64,000 bases of DNA from an uncultured Clostridia bacterium (GCA_944389475.1 CALXMM010000011.1:1-64000); one strand, 5' to 3'. Shown: positions 34,807-43,449, counted from the stretch's first letter. Notes: generated by a model not told the origin, from the letters alone. A program made the numbers and translations.

Positions 34807-35030
34807 TTATTTATAACATACCTTACAAGGCTCTCGACCTTGTGCTTTTGCTTCATTTAATGAGATTTCATGTCCTTTGCCTTTTAAAGTTGGACAATTT
34901 TGATGGGGATATTTATTACCAGTTTTTCTTATCCATATAGTATCAAAATTATTATTTGAATTAGAACTACTTGTTGAACTATTGTTTTTTTGATTTTTTA
35001 AAAATGATGTAGATAAAAACTTTAAAAAGA
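34807..35030 (-). pseudogene. Remnant of a protein with a Cys/His-rich C-terminal motif
   Basis: On the minus strand an open frame without a start codon ends at TAA (34807-34809). Its last 45 residues contain WIRKTGNKYPHQNCPTLKGK and end in AKAQGREPCKVCYK. This resembles the small C-terminal domains (tKtGkkYH..C ... PCkvC) found at the ends of surface or nuclease-associated proteins. Upstream the frame becomes low-complexity and closes at a stop. It is a 3' fragment of a lost gene. Confidence 0.5.
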
Positions 35031-35091
35031 AGGAAAATAATTATAAATATATAAATAATAAAATAAAGAATTAATATGAAGGTTTGATATT

Positions 35092-35313
35092 ATGAAAATA
35101 GTTGATATGATTGAAATTGAAAATGTTTTATATGATGGTAATAAAGATGAAATAGAAAGAGTATTGAAGGAATATAAAGTATCATATAAGTATGATAAAA
35201 ATAATAGAAACTTTAGTTTTAAAAGTTTAAAATTGCAGGAAATTAGTAGAGGTTATAAAGTTAATAATGAACCAAATTGTGTGAAATATTTTGGAAGCAT
35301 ATATAATTATTAA
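35092..35313 (+). CDS. Small protein of unknown function
   Basis: 73 residues: a charged N-terminal helix (IEIENVLYDGNKDEIERVLKEY), then a more basic part. A weak AAGG site precedes the ATG. No domain is recognised. It lies between two non-coding regions, so it may not be a true gene. Confidence 0.4.
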   Translation: MKIVDMIEIENVLYDGNKDEIERVLKEYKVSYKYDKNNRNFSFKSLKLQEISRGYKVNNEPNCVKYFGSIYNY

Positions 35314-35360
35314 TTTCAATGCTAAAAATTGAAAATGTGTATAAGATTAATATATAAAAT

Positions 35361-35432
35361 AAAAAAACTAATGATTGGCTACTTCGAAATAGACTACAAT
35401 TGCCTACCCGTTTTGCCAAAATATTAGTTTCG
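35361..35432 (-). ncRNA. Candidate small RNA
   Basis: On the minus strand a -10 TATACT (complement of 35439-35444) is followed by about 72 bases that can fold: AACTAAT...GGC pairs with GCC...ATTAGTT, and the 3' end is a run of seven T (complement of 35361-35367). This is the layout of a short RNA with an intrinsic terminator. The -35 is weak and no family is recognised. Confidence 0.35.
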
Positions 35433-35660
35433 ACTAATAGTATACGAATATTAAAAAATAACTTCTAAACCGACTACTCATCCTAATAGAAATAAATAAA
35501 AAATAAATATATAATAACAAAGAAAAAATAATAAACACTTGAAAAAGCGAAACAAATAAAATTACGTTGTAAGTTAATTACCGCTAGAAAACAAAGAATA
35601 TCACAAAAAAATATAAAAATTTTATTAACTTAAGCTTAAAAAAAGATTTACATAAAAAAT

Positions 35661-35687
35661 GAACTTTAAGGTCCGTCCCTAAAGTTC
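35661..35687 (+). promoter_or_regulatory. Hairpin immediately upstream of the accD ribosome-binding site
   Basis: GAACTTTA (35661-35668) pairs with TAAAGTTC (35680-35687), with GG/CC pairs inside and a small loop. AGGAGG follows at 35691. No T tract follows, so it is not a terminator. A regulator site or translational element for the accD-accA-fabI operon is possible; it does not match the FapR operator that I know. Confidence 0.5.
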
Positions 35688-35707
35688 AAAAGGAGGAGCA
35701 AAAAGCC

Positions 35708-36559
35708 ATGGTAATCGATAAAATAAAAAAAGTTAACGATACCGAAAATGAGAAGCCACATAAAAATACTAAAGCTTCGGATATGTTAGTAGGAAAATGG
35801 GTTAAATGTGATGCTTGCAAAGAAATTTTGTATAAAGATGATGTTCATAAAAATTTAAATGTGTGTCCAAATTGTGGTAAGCACTTTAGGATTTCTGCTA
35901 GGAGAAGAATTAAACAAATTATTGATGAAGGAACTTTTGAGGAGACATACGAGGATTTGCCAGAGACTGACCCAATTAAATTTGATGGCTACTTAAAGAA
36001 AATTGATGCATTAAGAGAAAAAACTAAAATCAAAGAAGCTGTTACAACAGGATTTGGTGAGATTAATGGAAATAAAGTTGTTATTGCAGTAATGGATAGT
36101 AATTTCTTAATGGGCAGTATGGGAAGTGTTGTTGGAGAAAAAATAACACTTGCAGTTGAAGATGCAATAAAAAATAAATTACCTTTTGTAATTTTCTGTG
36201 TTTCTGGTGGTGCTAGAATGCAAGAAGGTATGATTTCATTAATGCAAATGGCTAAGACATCTGCAGCTATTGCTAAATTAGATGATGCAGGACTTCTAAA
36301 TATTACAGTTTTAACAGACCCAACTACGGGTGGAGTTACTGCTAGCTTTGCAAGTTTAGGGGATATTATTTTGGCAGAGCCAAATGCATTAATAGGTTTT
36401 GCTGGACCTAGAGTAATAGAGCAAACAATTAATCAAAAATTGCCAGAAGGTTTCCAAAGATCAGAATTTTTATTAGAACATGGCTTTATAGATAAAATTG
36501 TAGAAAGAAAAGATATGAAAAAAATACTAGCTCAAATATTAGAATTACATAAAAACTAG
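35708..36559 (+). CDS. accD: Acetyl-CoA carboxylase carboxyltransferase subunit beta
   Basis: 283 residues. The N-terminal zinc ribbon has C-x2-C...C-x2-C ([15 protein letters not shown]; about 36-60). The crotonase-like carboxyltransferase domain shows [19 protein letters not shown] (about 160-178), [15 protein letters not shown] and [13 protein letters not shown]. With AccA it transfers CO2 from biotin to acetyl-CoA, giving malonyl-CoA for fatty acids. Operon accD-accA-fabI with short gaps. No biotin carboxylase genes are in the window. Confidence 0.95.
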   Translation: MVIDKIKKVNDTENEKPHKNTKASDMLVGKWVKCDACKEILYKDDVHKNLNVCPNCGKHFRISARRRIKQIIDEGTFEETYEDLPETDPIKFDGYLKKIDALREKTKIKEAVTTGFGEINGNKVVIAVMDSNFLMGSMGSVVGEKITLAVEDAIKNKLPFVIFCVSGGARMQEGMISLMQMAKTSAAIAKLDDAGLLNITVLTDPTTGGVTASFASLGDIILAEPNALIGFAGPRVIEQTINQKLPEGFQRSEFLLEHGFIDKIVERKDMKKILAQILELHKN

Positions 36560-36576
36560 AAAGGAGATGGAATTAA

Positions 36577-37377
36577 ATGAGTAAAAAGACAGCTTGGGAC
36601 ATAGTAATGCTTGCAAGAGATGCTAAAAGACCAAAAGCCAAAGATTATATAAACTCAATTGTAGATGATTTCATCGAATTTCATGGTGATAGATATTTTG
36701 GAGATGATAAGTCTATTATTGGAGGAATAGGAAGAATAAACGGAACTGTGGTAACCGTTATAGGTCAGGAAAAAGGAAGTACAACTAAAGAAAAAATGGA
36801 AAGAAACTTTGGAATGACTAATCCGGAAGGATATAGAAAAGCATTAAGACTTATGAAACAAGCAGAAAAATTCCATAGACCTGTAATAACTTTTGTTGAT
36901 ACTCCAGGAGCATATCCGGGATTAGGAGCAGAAGAAAGAGGTCAAGGAGAAGCTATAGCTAGAAATTTAATGGAAATGTCAAGATTAAAAACACCAATCA
37001 TATCAATAGTAATTGGTGAAGGGTCAAGTGGTGGAGCTTTAGCAATTTGTGTTGCTGATAGAATTGCTATGCTAGAAAATAGCATATATTCAGTTTTATC
37101 ACCTGAAGGATTTGCAAGTATTCTATATAAAGATGCAAGTAAAAACAAGGAAGCAGCAGAAAAGATGAAAATTACCGCAAAAGACCTAAAAGAATTAGGA
37201 GTAATTGATGACATCATAAAAGAGTCTGATGATCAAGAAGAAAATTTAGAGTTTGTTTCTAAAGAATTAAAAGAATATATTTCTAAAACTCTAAATAAAC
37301 TAAATAAGTTAAATACCGAAGATTTATTAAATCTTAGATATGAAAAATATAGAAAAATTGGAAAGATGGAGGAGTAA
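36577..37377 (+). CDS. accA: Acetyl-CoA carboxylase carboxyltransferase subunit alpha
   Basis: 266 residues. Shows [56 protein letters not shown] and [26 protein letters not shown], followed by [11 protein letters not shown]. This lies within the usual length of the Gram-positive AccA. Starts 17 bases after accD with AAAGGAG. Same complex as AccD. Confidence 0.95.
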   Translation: MSKKTAWDIVMLARDAKRPKAKDYINSIVDDFIEFHGDRYFGDDKSIIGGIGRINGTVVTVIGQEKGSTTKEKMERNFGMTNPEGYRKALRLMKQAEKFHRPVITFVDTPGAYPGLGAEERGQGEAIARNLMEMSRLKTPIISIVIGEGSSGGALAICVADRIAMLENSIYSVLSPEGFASILYKDASKNKEAAEKMKITAKDLKELGVIDDIIKESDDQEENLEFVSKELKEYISKTLNKLNKLNTEDLLNLRYEKYRKIGKMEE

Positions 37378-37380
37378 ATT

Positions 37381-38151
37381 ATGTTATTAGAAAACAAAAA
37401 AATCGTTTTAATGGGTGTAAGAAACAAATGGAGTATAGCTTGGGGAGCTGCTGAATCAGCTCATAAAAATGGTGCACAATTAATTTGTACATATAATCCA
37501 AGTGAGGGTTCAGAAAAATTAGCAAAATTATTAGAAGAATTTCCAGGAACAAAATTATATCCATGTGATGCAAGTTCAGATGAAAGCATTAAAGATTGCT
37601 TTGCAGCAATTAAAGCAGATTATGGAAAAGTTGATGGAATTTTACACAGTATAGCACATGCTTTTACAGATGATTTAAGAAATGACTTTATAAATACATC
37701 AAGAGAAGGATATGCTCATGCATGTGATATTAGTGCATATTCATTAGTAAAAATAGTAAATGAAGCAGTAGCACAAGATATTTTAAATGAAGGAGCAAGT
37801 ATTGTTACATATACATATTATGGATCAGAAAAAGCTATTCCTGGATATAATGTTATGGGTGTTGCGAAAGCAGCACTAGAAGCAAGTGTTCGTTATCTAG
37901 CTCAAGATTTAGGTAAAAAAGGTTATAGAATAAATGCAATTTCTTCAGGACCAATAAAAACATTATCTGCAAAAGGAATTAAAGATTTCGGTTCAATTAG
38001 AAATGTTATCGAAGAAAAAGCTCCAATGCACAAAAATGTTACAATAGAGCAAGTTGGAGATGCTACAACATTCTTATTTAGCGATATGTCATCAGCAATT
38101 ACAGGTGAAGTTATTCATACTGATAATGGATATTCAACAGTTGGTGTTTAA
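37381..38151 (+). CDS. fabI: Enoyl-[acyl-carrier-protein] reductase (NADH/NADPH), FabI type
   Basis: 256 residues. The short-chain dehydrogenase fold starts with KKIVLMGVRNKWSIAWGAA, has LHSIAHAF, and the catalytic Tyr-x6-Lys in YYGSEKAIPGYNVMGVAKA (Y about 140-150). SSGPIKTLSAKGI is a family sequence. FabI reduces the enoyl-ACP double bond in the last step of each elongation cycle. Three bases separate it from accA, so the operon is tight; a terminator follows. Confidence 0.93.
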   Translation: MLLENKKIVLMGVRNKWSIAWGAAESAHKNGAQLICTYNPSEGSEKLAKLLEEFPGTKLYPCDASSDESIKDCFAAIKADYGKVDGILHSIAHAFTDDLRNDFINTSREGYAHACDISAYSLVKIVNEAVAQDILNEGASIVTYTYYGSEKAIPGYNVMGVAKAALEASVRYLAQDLGKKGYRINAISSGPIKTLSAKGIKDFGSIRNVIEEKAPMHKNVTIEQVGDATTFLFSDMSSAITGEVIHTDNGYSTVGV

Positions 38152-38163
38152 TATAATAAAAAT

Positions 38164-38203
38164 AAAAAATCCTTTGAACTTTAATGAGTTTGAAGGATTT
38201 TTT
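38164..38203 (+). terminator. Terminator of the accD-accA-fabI operon
   Basis: AAAATCCTT pairs with AAGGATTTT (about 38166-38174 with 38192-38200), with inner GAACT/AGTTT pairing and a T run. Confidence 0.8.
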
Positions 38204-38309
38204 GCGTAAAGATTATATAAATAAAATTAAATTCATAAGTTTGAAAAATTATATTGAAAATAACAATTGGTATGATATAATTTCTTTGAATATGTAATGG
38301 AGGAAAATA

Positions 38310-38642
38310 ATGGTTAATTTATTTTTTTAAGTGCATGATAAATTTTTAGTACATAAATGTGAAAATGAGAAGGCAGAGAAATATGGAGATTTTTTAAACT
38401 ATCCTAAAAGCCATATGGAAATATGGGATGAATTTTATGCAAAAAAATATCATGTAGATTTTGACTTTTTTCCAAGAGGAAGGGTTGTATATAATATAAA
38501 GGAAAAATGTTATTATATTTATCATGATAAGTGTATTAAGGATTTATCAGAAATTTTAAAAGATTATCAAGAAGAAAAATATAAAATATGCACAGATTAT
38601 CATTATCAATGCCACAAATGTAATAAAAATTATATTATTTAA
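38310..38642 (+). pseudogene. Small conserved-looking protein gene with a stop at codon 7
   Basis: ATG 38310 with AGGAGG upstream (TGGAGGAAAATA) reads MVNLFF and then TAA at 38328-38330; the same frame continues from GTG 38331 for 103 codons (VHDKFLVHKCENEKAEKYGD ... DFDFFPRGRVVYN ... CHKCNKN). The long part looks like a real protein, with a C-x2-C at the end. Either the stop is a mutation, or translation restarts at GTG 38331 through a TAAGTG junction. Function unknown. Confidence 0.5.
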
Positions 38643-38658
38643 ACGAAGGAGAAATAAA

Positions 38659-39078
38659 ATGGATAAAATTTATGAATTATTAAAAGAAATGAAAGAAATT
38701 ATGGAAGAAGATAGAAAGATGCTAAAGCAAATAGTTAGTATTATGAATTTGGAAGATGTAAAACCAGAAAGCACAGTAGAAAACAATACAGAACAAGATT
38801 CAAATAAAAAAGTACTTCATATTGCTGAATTGGGAGAAGGTGATGATATTCCAGATCCAAAATTATTTGATGTTATAGATACAATAGTTGAATGTGGAGT
38901 AGCATCTACATCTTTTGTTCAAAGAAAGTTTAAATTTGGTTATGCAAGAGCTTCTAGAGTAATAGACCAAGCAGAAAATTTAGGCATAATTTCTGGTTAT
39001 AGAGGAAGTGAGCCAAGAGAGGTATTATATAATAAAGAACAATGGGAAGCAAAGAAAAAAGAATTGTTAAGTAGATAA
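38659..39078 (+). CDS. Free-standing FtsK-gamma-like DNA-binding domain protein
   Basis: 139 residues. Residues 1-70 form a charged, helical N-terminus. Residues 75-139 closely resemble the gamma winged-helix of FtsK/SpoIIIE: LFDVIDTIVECGVASTSFVQRKFKFGYARASRVIDQAENLGIISGYRGSEPREVLY. In FtsK this domain reads KOPS/SRS-type chromosome signposts. Here the motor is absent, so the protein may act as a small DNA-binding regulator. GGAGAA upstream of the ATG; 16 bases after the preceding gene. Confidence 0.75.
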   Translation: MDKIYELLKEMKEIMEEDRKMLKQIVSIMNLEDVKPESTVENNTEQDSNKKVLHIAELGEGDDIPDPKLFDVIDTIVECGVASTSFVQRKFKFGYARASRVIDQAENLGIISGYRGSEPREVLYNKEQWEAKKKELLSR

Positions 39079-39133
39079 AAATCATAACTTTTTATATTTA
39101 TAAAATCTAAAAAGTAGGAAGGATTGATTTTAT

Positions 39134-40042
39134 ATGAATATAAGAATTACTAAAAATAGCGAAGAAGCAAATTGCATAACTCATAGTGGAACATTTCACT
39201 GTGATGAAGTATTTTCGACAATATTATTTTCAAAGATATTACCAAATGTTGTAGTGTGTAGGACTCCAAAGGTTGAAAATGTTAAAGAAGATCAATATGT
39301 TTATGATATTGGAGGTGGAGAACTAGACCATCATCAATATGGAGGAAATGGTGAAAGAGAAAATGGTGTAAAATATTCTTCTTGTGGCTTAGTTTGGAAA
39401 AAGTTTGGTAGGGATGTAATAAAAAAATATACAAATGAAAAAATAGATGAAGTTTGGAAAAAATTAGATAAGGATTTAATTCAATGCATAGATGCTGGTG
39501 ATAATGGACAAATTCCGCCATTTAATCTAGACTATAAAATCGTACAAATTGCTGGAATAATAGCAGATTTTAATCCCAATTGGGATGAAGATTTAGATCC
39601 AGATAATCAATTCCTAAAAGCAATAAAGCTTGCAAATGTGGTTTTTGATAATGCCATAAAAAATACAATTTCTAAAGTTAAAGCAATAGAGAAAGTGGAA
39701 CTTGCTATTAATAATTCAAGTGATGGAATTATGGTCTTAGAACAATATTTGCCTTGGAAAGATATTTTGTTAGAATCAAGTAATGAAAAAGCAAAATTAA
39801 TAAATTTTGTTGTATTTCCTTCTAATAGAGGTGGATATAATGTTTATACTGTTCCTATTCAAGAAGGATCTTTTGAAAGTAGGAAATTATTGCCTGAAGA
39901 ATGGGCAGGATTAAAGGATGAAAAATTGCAAAAAGTAACAAATGTAAAAACTGCTAGTTTCTGTCATAATAAAAGATTTATATGCGTTGCTGAAACAAAA
40001 GAAGATGCATTAAAATTAGCTGAAATAGCGAACAATAAATGA
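39134..40042 (+). CDS. MYG1/UPF0160-family metal-dependent hydrolase
   Basis: 302 residues. Begins with THSGTFHCDEVFSTILFSKILP and has YDIGGGELDHHQYG (about 57-70), and IQCIDAGDNGQ, the DHH-like metal site of MYG1 proteins, and later LPEEWAGLKDEKL. MYG1 relatives are exonucleases or hydrolases. AGGAAGG precedes the start. The substrate here is unknown. Confidence 0.85.
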   Translation: MNIRITKNSEEANCITHSGTFHCDEVFSTILFSKILPNVVVCRTPKVENVKEDQYVYDIGGGELDHHQYGGNGERENGVKYSSCGLVWKKFGRDVIKKYTNEKIDEVWKKLDKDLIQCIDAGDNGQIPPFNLDYKIVQIAGIIADFNPNWDEDLDPDNQFLKAIKLANVVFDNAIKNTISKVKAIEKVELAINNSSDGIMVLEQYLPWKDILLESSNEKAKLINFVVFPSNRGGYNVYTVPIQEGSFESRKLLPEEWAGLKDEKLQKVTNVKTASFCHNKRFICVAETKEDALKLAEIANNK

Positions 40043-40207
40043 CAAATATATAACATTTATATTACAAAATTGCAAAATATAATAAATTTATTGACTTGAA
40101 AGTTTGAGTGTGATAAAGAGTTACAAGAATAATTATTCTAAAGATAAAACTAAATTTGATATGTATTTTTTTACATATATATTTTAAATTTTAAGGGGGA
40201 AAAAGAA

Positions 40208-41338
40208 ATGAAAAAAACAGTAAAATTATTAATTGCTTTATTAGCAGTTCTTGTTGCATTAATCGTAATGCCAAATGTTAGTAAAGCAGCAACAACAGAA
40301 GTAAATGATGAAGAATCATTAAGAAATGCTATAACAAATGCTCAAAATGGAGACACAATAAATTTAAGCAATGATATAACAGTATCAGGACCTATAGTTG
40401 TAGAAAAAGAACTAACAATAAACGGTCAAGGACATACTGTAACAGGTTCAGATGATTGGACATCTACTTCTGGAAATCAAACTATGTTTACAGCACAATT
40501 AGCTGGTGCAAAATTGACATTAGAAAATGTAAAATTACAAAATGGACCAAAATATGGTGTACAATCATATAATGGTGGTTATGTAAAATTAAATAATGTT
40601 ACTATTTCAGATTTTAATTATGGTGGAGTTCTTGTAAATGGTGGAACTCTTTATGTACAAAATTTAAATTTAGGACAAAATGGTGCAACATATAATGGAA
40701 TAGAAATAGATAGAGGTGTAGATGTAACATCAGAGCCTACTATTATAATGAATGGAACATTAAATTCATCATCTAAAGAAAATGTTGTTTATGTTGCAGA
40801 AAATGCAGGAACAGTAAAAATAGAAAATGGACCTGTATCAACTAACAAAATTGTTGTTTCTGGAGATAAATTATTTGTTACAAATAATAGTAATAGTATT
40901 TTATCTTCATCAACGATACCTGGAAGTGCAACAGTTTCAGCTGGTGCAGAAAAAGTTGTTTTAACAGTTGTTTATGATGGAAAAGCTAAAGATATTTTAG
41001 TTGATTTAGGAAAAACTACAACAGCTGATGCAGTTAAAGCATCTTTAGGATTATCAAATGTAGAAGGATTCTATATTGATAGAGATTTTTCTAATGAATT
41101 TGATTTTTCAAAAGCTATAACTGCAAATACAACATTGTATGCAAAAGCTGCTGAAACACCTGTAGCAGAAGAACAAGAAGATACAAATACAACTGAAAAT
41201 GTAGTTGCAACAGAAGAAAATGAAGGAGAAAAAGATGAAACACCAAAAACAGGTGTAGCAAATTATGTAGGAATTGCAGCTTTAGTAATTGTAGTTTCTG
41301 CAGCAACAATATATTTTATTAGAAAAAATAGAATATAA
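40208..41338 (+). CDS. Surface protein with signal peptide, beta-helix and TPKTG sorting signal
   Basis: 376 residues. An N-terminal signal peptide (MKKTVKLLIALLAVLVALIV...SKAAT) is followed by a right-handed beta-helix-like region of short repeated strands (TINLSNDITV, PIVVEKELTINGQGHTV, VKLNNVTISDFNYGG; about 35-215). A further domain (about 245-315) resembles a beta-grasp/Flg_new repeat. An acidic linker leads to the C-terminus ETPKTGVANYVGIAALVIVVSAATIYFIRKNRI, a sorting signal with TPKTG, a membrane helix and a positive tail. A sortase gene lies next to it. The ribosome-binding site is AAGGGGG. Confidence 0.85.
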   Translation: MKKTVKLLIALLAVLVALIVMPNVSKAATTEVNDEESLRNAITNAQNGDTINLSNDITVSGPIVVEKELTINGQGHTVTGSDDWTSTSGNQTMFTAQLAGAKLTLENVKLQNGPKYGVQSYNGGYVKLNNVTISDFNYGGVLVNGGTLYVQNLNLGQNGATYNGIEIDRGVDVTSEPTIIMNGTLNSSSKENVVYVAENAGTVKIENGPVSTNKIVVSGDKLFVTNNSNSILSSSTIPGSATVSAGAEKVVLTVVYDGKAKDILVDLGKTTTADAVKASLGLSNVEGFYIDRDFSNEFDFSKAITANTTLYAKAAETPVAEEQEDTNTTENVVATEENEGEKDETPKTGVANYVGIAALVIVVSAATIYFIRKNRI

Positions 41339-41358
41339 TAAAAATTATAATAATTAAG

Positions 41359-41384
41359 GGATAGACATTTTGATTTGTCTATCC
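41359..41384 (+). terminator. Hairpin after the surface-protein gene
   Basis: GGATAGACA (41359-41367) pairs with TGTCTATCC (41376-41384). No T tract follows, so read-through into the sortase gene is likely. Confidence 0.6.
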
Positions 41385-41412
41385 TTGTAAATTTATTTAA
41401 TGGAGATTAACA

Positions 41413-42195
41413 ATGGCAATACACATAAATCCAAAACATTTAAAACAGACAACAAAAAAACAAAGAAATTTAATTTATATATTTCTTACAATTTTAATTA
41501 TTGCATGTGCAATATATTTAATATTTTTTTTGAAAAATAAAAATAGTGGTATTCAAGAAAGTAGTGCATTAAGTAATATTACAGTAGATGAAAGTAAAGT
41601 TACTGGAAATATTACAGAAAGAATGCTACAAGTACAAGGATTGCAAAAAGAAAATCCTGAAATAGTTGGATGGATAGAAATTGAGGGGACAAAGATAAAT
41701 TATCCGGTATTGCAAGGTTCAGACAATGATTATTATATGACTCATAATTATAAAAAAGAAGAAGCCAAAGATGGTTCAATTTTTCTAGATAAGGATTATA
41801 ATTGGGATATTCCAAGTAGTAATTTATTGATGTATGGACATAACATGGGTGATGGAGAGATGTTTCAAGATCTTTTAAAATATGAAAACGAAGATTTTTA
41901 TAAAGAACATCCAACAATTAGGTTTACTACTGCAAATGAAGATGCAGAATATGAAATTATTTCAGCATTTAAATCTAGAGTGTATTACAAGTCAGAGAAA
42001 AATGTGTTTAGATATTATTATTTTATAAATGCAAATAATGAAGAAGAATACAATGACTTTGTTAATAATGCAAAAAGTGCATCACTTTATGATACTGGAA
42101 AAACAGCAAAATATGGTGACCAGTTAATGACATTGTCTACATGCTCATATCACACAGAAGATGGTAGATTTGCTGTTGTTGCAAGAAAAAAATAA
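41413..42195 (+). CDS. srtB: Class B sortase
   Basis: 260 residues. N-terminal transmembrane anchor (about 20-40), then the sortase domain with VGWIEIEGTKINYPVLQGSDNDYYM, the catalytic His in LLMYGHNMGDG, the catalytic Cys in TLSTCSYHTEDGRFAVVARK with the Arg near the end. Order and lengths match class B. These enzymes attach proteins to peptidoglycan; class B classically recognises NPQTN-like signals, yet the neighbouring substrate carries TPKTG. Confidence 0.9.
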   Translation: MAIHINPKHLKQTTKKQRNLIYIFLTILIIACAIYLIFFLKNKNSGIQESSALSNITVDESKVTGNITERMLQVQGLQKENPEIVGWIEIEGTKINYPVLQGSDNDYYMTHNYKKEEAKDGSIFLDKDYNWDIPSSNLLMYGHNMGDGEMFQDLLKYENEDFYKEHPTIRFTTANEDAEYEIISAFKSRVYYKSEKNVFRYYYFINANNEEEYNDFVNNAKSASLYDTGKTAKYGDQLMTLSTCSYHTEDGRFAVVARKK

Positions 42196-42209
42196 AATGA
42201 AAAAAGTAC

Positions 42210-42239
42210 TTGACAACAAAAGTGAAATTATGCTATGAT
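42210..42239 (+). promoter_or_regulatory. Promoter of tRNA-Leu
   Basis: TTGACA (42210-42215), 18-base spacer, TATGAT (42234-42239), preceded by TGC that gives an extended -10. The transcript would start about 20 bases before the tRNA. Confidence 0.75.
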
Positions 42240-42258
42240 AAGTGTTGTTAGAGGTAAT

Positions 42259-42342
42259 GCGGATGTGGCGAAACTGGCAGACGCGCTGGTCTTAGGAACC
42301 AGTGCCAATGGCGTGGAGGTTCGAGTCCTCTCATCCGCACCA
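42259..42342 (+). tRNA. tRNA-Leu, anticodon TAG
   Basis: 84 bases. Acceptor stem GCGGATG (42259) pairs with CATCCGC, then A and an encoded CCA (42340-42342). The anticodon stem is CTGGT/ACCAG with loop CTTAGGA, anticodon TAG (codon CTA). GGTTCGAGTCC is the T loop. A long variable arm and length are typical of Leu tRNA. Confidence 0.96.
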
Positions 42343-42380
42343 ATGATATTTTTATTTAAGTTAATAAAATAGAATTTATA

Positions 42381-42416
42381 AAAAACAATTAGAAAATAAT
42401 ATCTAATTGTTTTTTT
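42381..42416 (+). terminator. Terminator after tRNA-Leu
   Basis: AAACAATTAG pairs with CTAATTGTTT (about 42383-42392 with 42403-42412), then a T run. Confidence 0.75.
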
Positions 42417-42420
42417 AATA

Positions 42421-42640
42421 ATGAATAAAATAGACAGATTGACAAAAGGAACTGTTTCAGTATTTTTTCGAATTGAGAGAAACATTAACAGATGAAAATG
42501 AGACAGGTGTTGTAGTTACAATTCCTGATGGAATTAGTATTTACCCCAACAATATTTTGTATTTTTGGTGGGGCATACTATCATTTATTTTCAGTTTGCT
42601 TTTTTGGGTAATGACATATGTTTTCCGTTATTGGGACTAG
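42421..42640 (+). pseudogene. Small membrane-protein gene with a frameshift
   Basis: ATG 42421 reads MNKIDRLTKGTVSVFF, and the frame then breaks at a run of six T (about 42462-42467). Taking one T away restores a long frame: FELRETLTDENETGVVVTIP, then a hydrophobic segment NNILYFWWGILSFIFSLLFW ending RYWD and TAG at 42638-42640. No good ribosome-binding site precedes it. It is likely a decayed gene, or a sequencing or programmed shift. Confidence 0.5.
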
Positions 42641-42664
42641 GTAGGTAGCAAAATTGCAACCTAC

Positions 42665-42699
42665 ACTCCTCTTTGTACAAAACAGAGAGGAGTTTTTTA
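42665..42699 (+). terminator. Terminator
   Basis: ACTCCTCT (42665-42672) pairs with AGAGGAGT (42686-42693), followed by six T. Confidence 0.75.
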
Positions 42700-42794
42700 T
42701 GGACAAATTAATAAATCTATTGCAAAAAACTTATTTAAATGATATAAGTAATTAGATTAATTTATATAGAAATAAAATAGAAAGAAGGATACAA

Positions 42795-43391
42795 ATGGAG
42801 AATGAAGCAGTAATAAATAAAAGAGTAAGAGATTTTTCAAAGGGCATAGATATTATGCAAACAATATTAATTTTTTTAATTGCATTATTGGTGCCAACAT
42901 TTTTAGGAGGAATACTAAGTAAAGTATTTGGAACAACAAGTGTTATTTCTACGAATTCACAACTTGTTGTTGGTACAATTGTAAATGCAGCATTAGTAAC
43001 ATCAGCAATCAATTTAAAAGGATGGGCAAAGATTCTTGGAGTAGTTACAATGCCAAGCATTTCTACAATCTTAAGCGGGTATGTATTTGGAACAGCTTCT
43101 GTATATATGGTATATATGATACCAGCAATTTGGCTTGGAAATTTTGCATTAATATATTCATATAAATTATTAATGTTAGGTAAAAATAAGCATTATTTTT
43201 TGGCTGGAGTAGTTGGAATAGTTGTAAAGGTTGCTATTATATTTGCCTTATTTAATATAATTAATTTATTTGGTGTTTTCCCTGAAAAATTAATTGAGAA
43301 TCTAAGAAATGCAATGGGCTTAACTCAGCTAATAACAGCTACATTAGGAGTATTAGTAGCATTTGTAATATATAAATTGGAGAAAAAATAA
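42795..43391 (+). CDS. Membrane protein of unknown function
   Basis: 198 residues with five to six hydrophobic segments (about 20-45, 58-75, 82-105, 108-130, 138-162, 176-195). Short conserved-looking loops such as MIPAIWLGNFALIYSYKLL occur. This looks like a small integral membrane protein, possibly of the ECF S-component/BioY-like size, but no signature is clear. AGAAGGA upstream; a terminator follows. Confidence 0.65.
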   Translation: MENEAVINKRVRDFSKGIDIMQTILIFLIALLVPTFLGGILSKVFGTTSVISTNSQLVVGTIVNAALVTSAINLKGWAKILGVVTMPSISTILSGYVFGTASVYMVYMIPAIWLGNFALIYSYKLLMLGKNKHYFLAGVVGIVVKVAIIFALFNIINLFGVFPEKLIENLRNAMGLTQLITATLGVLVAFVIYKLEKK

Positions 43392-43402
43392 TTTTATGTT
43401 AT

Positions 43403-43439
43403 GCCAAGGTATTTAATAAAATACTTTGGCTCTTTTTTT
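43403..43439 (+). terminator. Terminator
   Basis: GCCAAGGTATTT pairs with AATACTTTGGC, followed by a T run (43432-43438). Confidence 0.8.
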
Positions 43440-43449
43440 ATAGTATTTA

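Larger units (their letters stand above)
35314..35707. other. Gene-free region ahead of accD
   Basis: Nearly 400 bases with no open frame. It holds a candidate minus-strand small RNA (35361-35432) and a hairpin beside the accD ribosome-binding site (35661-35687). The stretch 35371-35490 has higher GC than its surroundings, which supports a structured RNA there. Confidence 0.5.

Noticed and set aside
40081..40120. Promoter TTGACT near 40091 for the surface-protein gene
   Set aside because: The -35 is good but no -10 with acceptable spacing is visible, so I did not annotate it.
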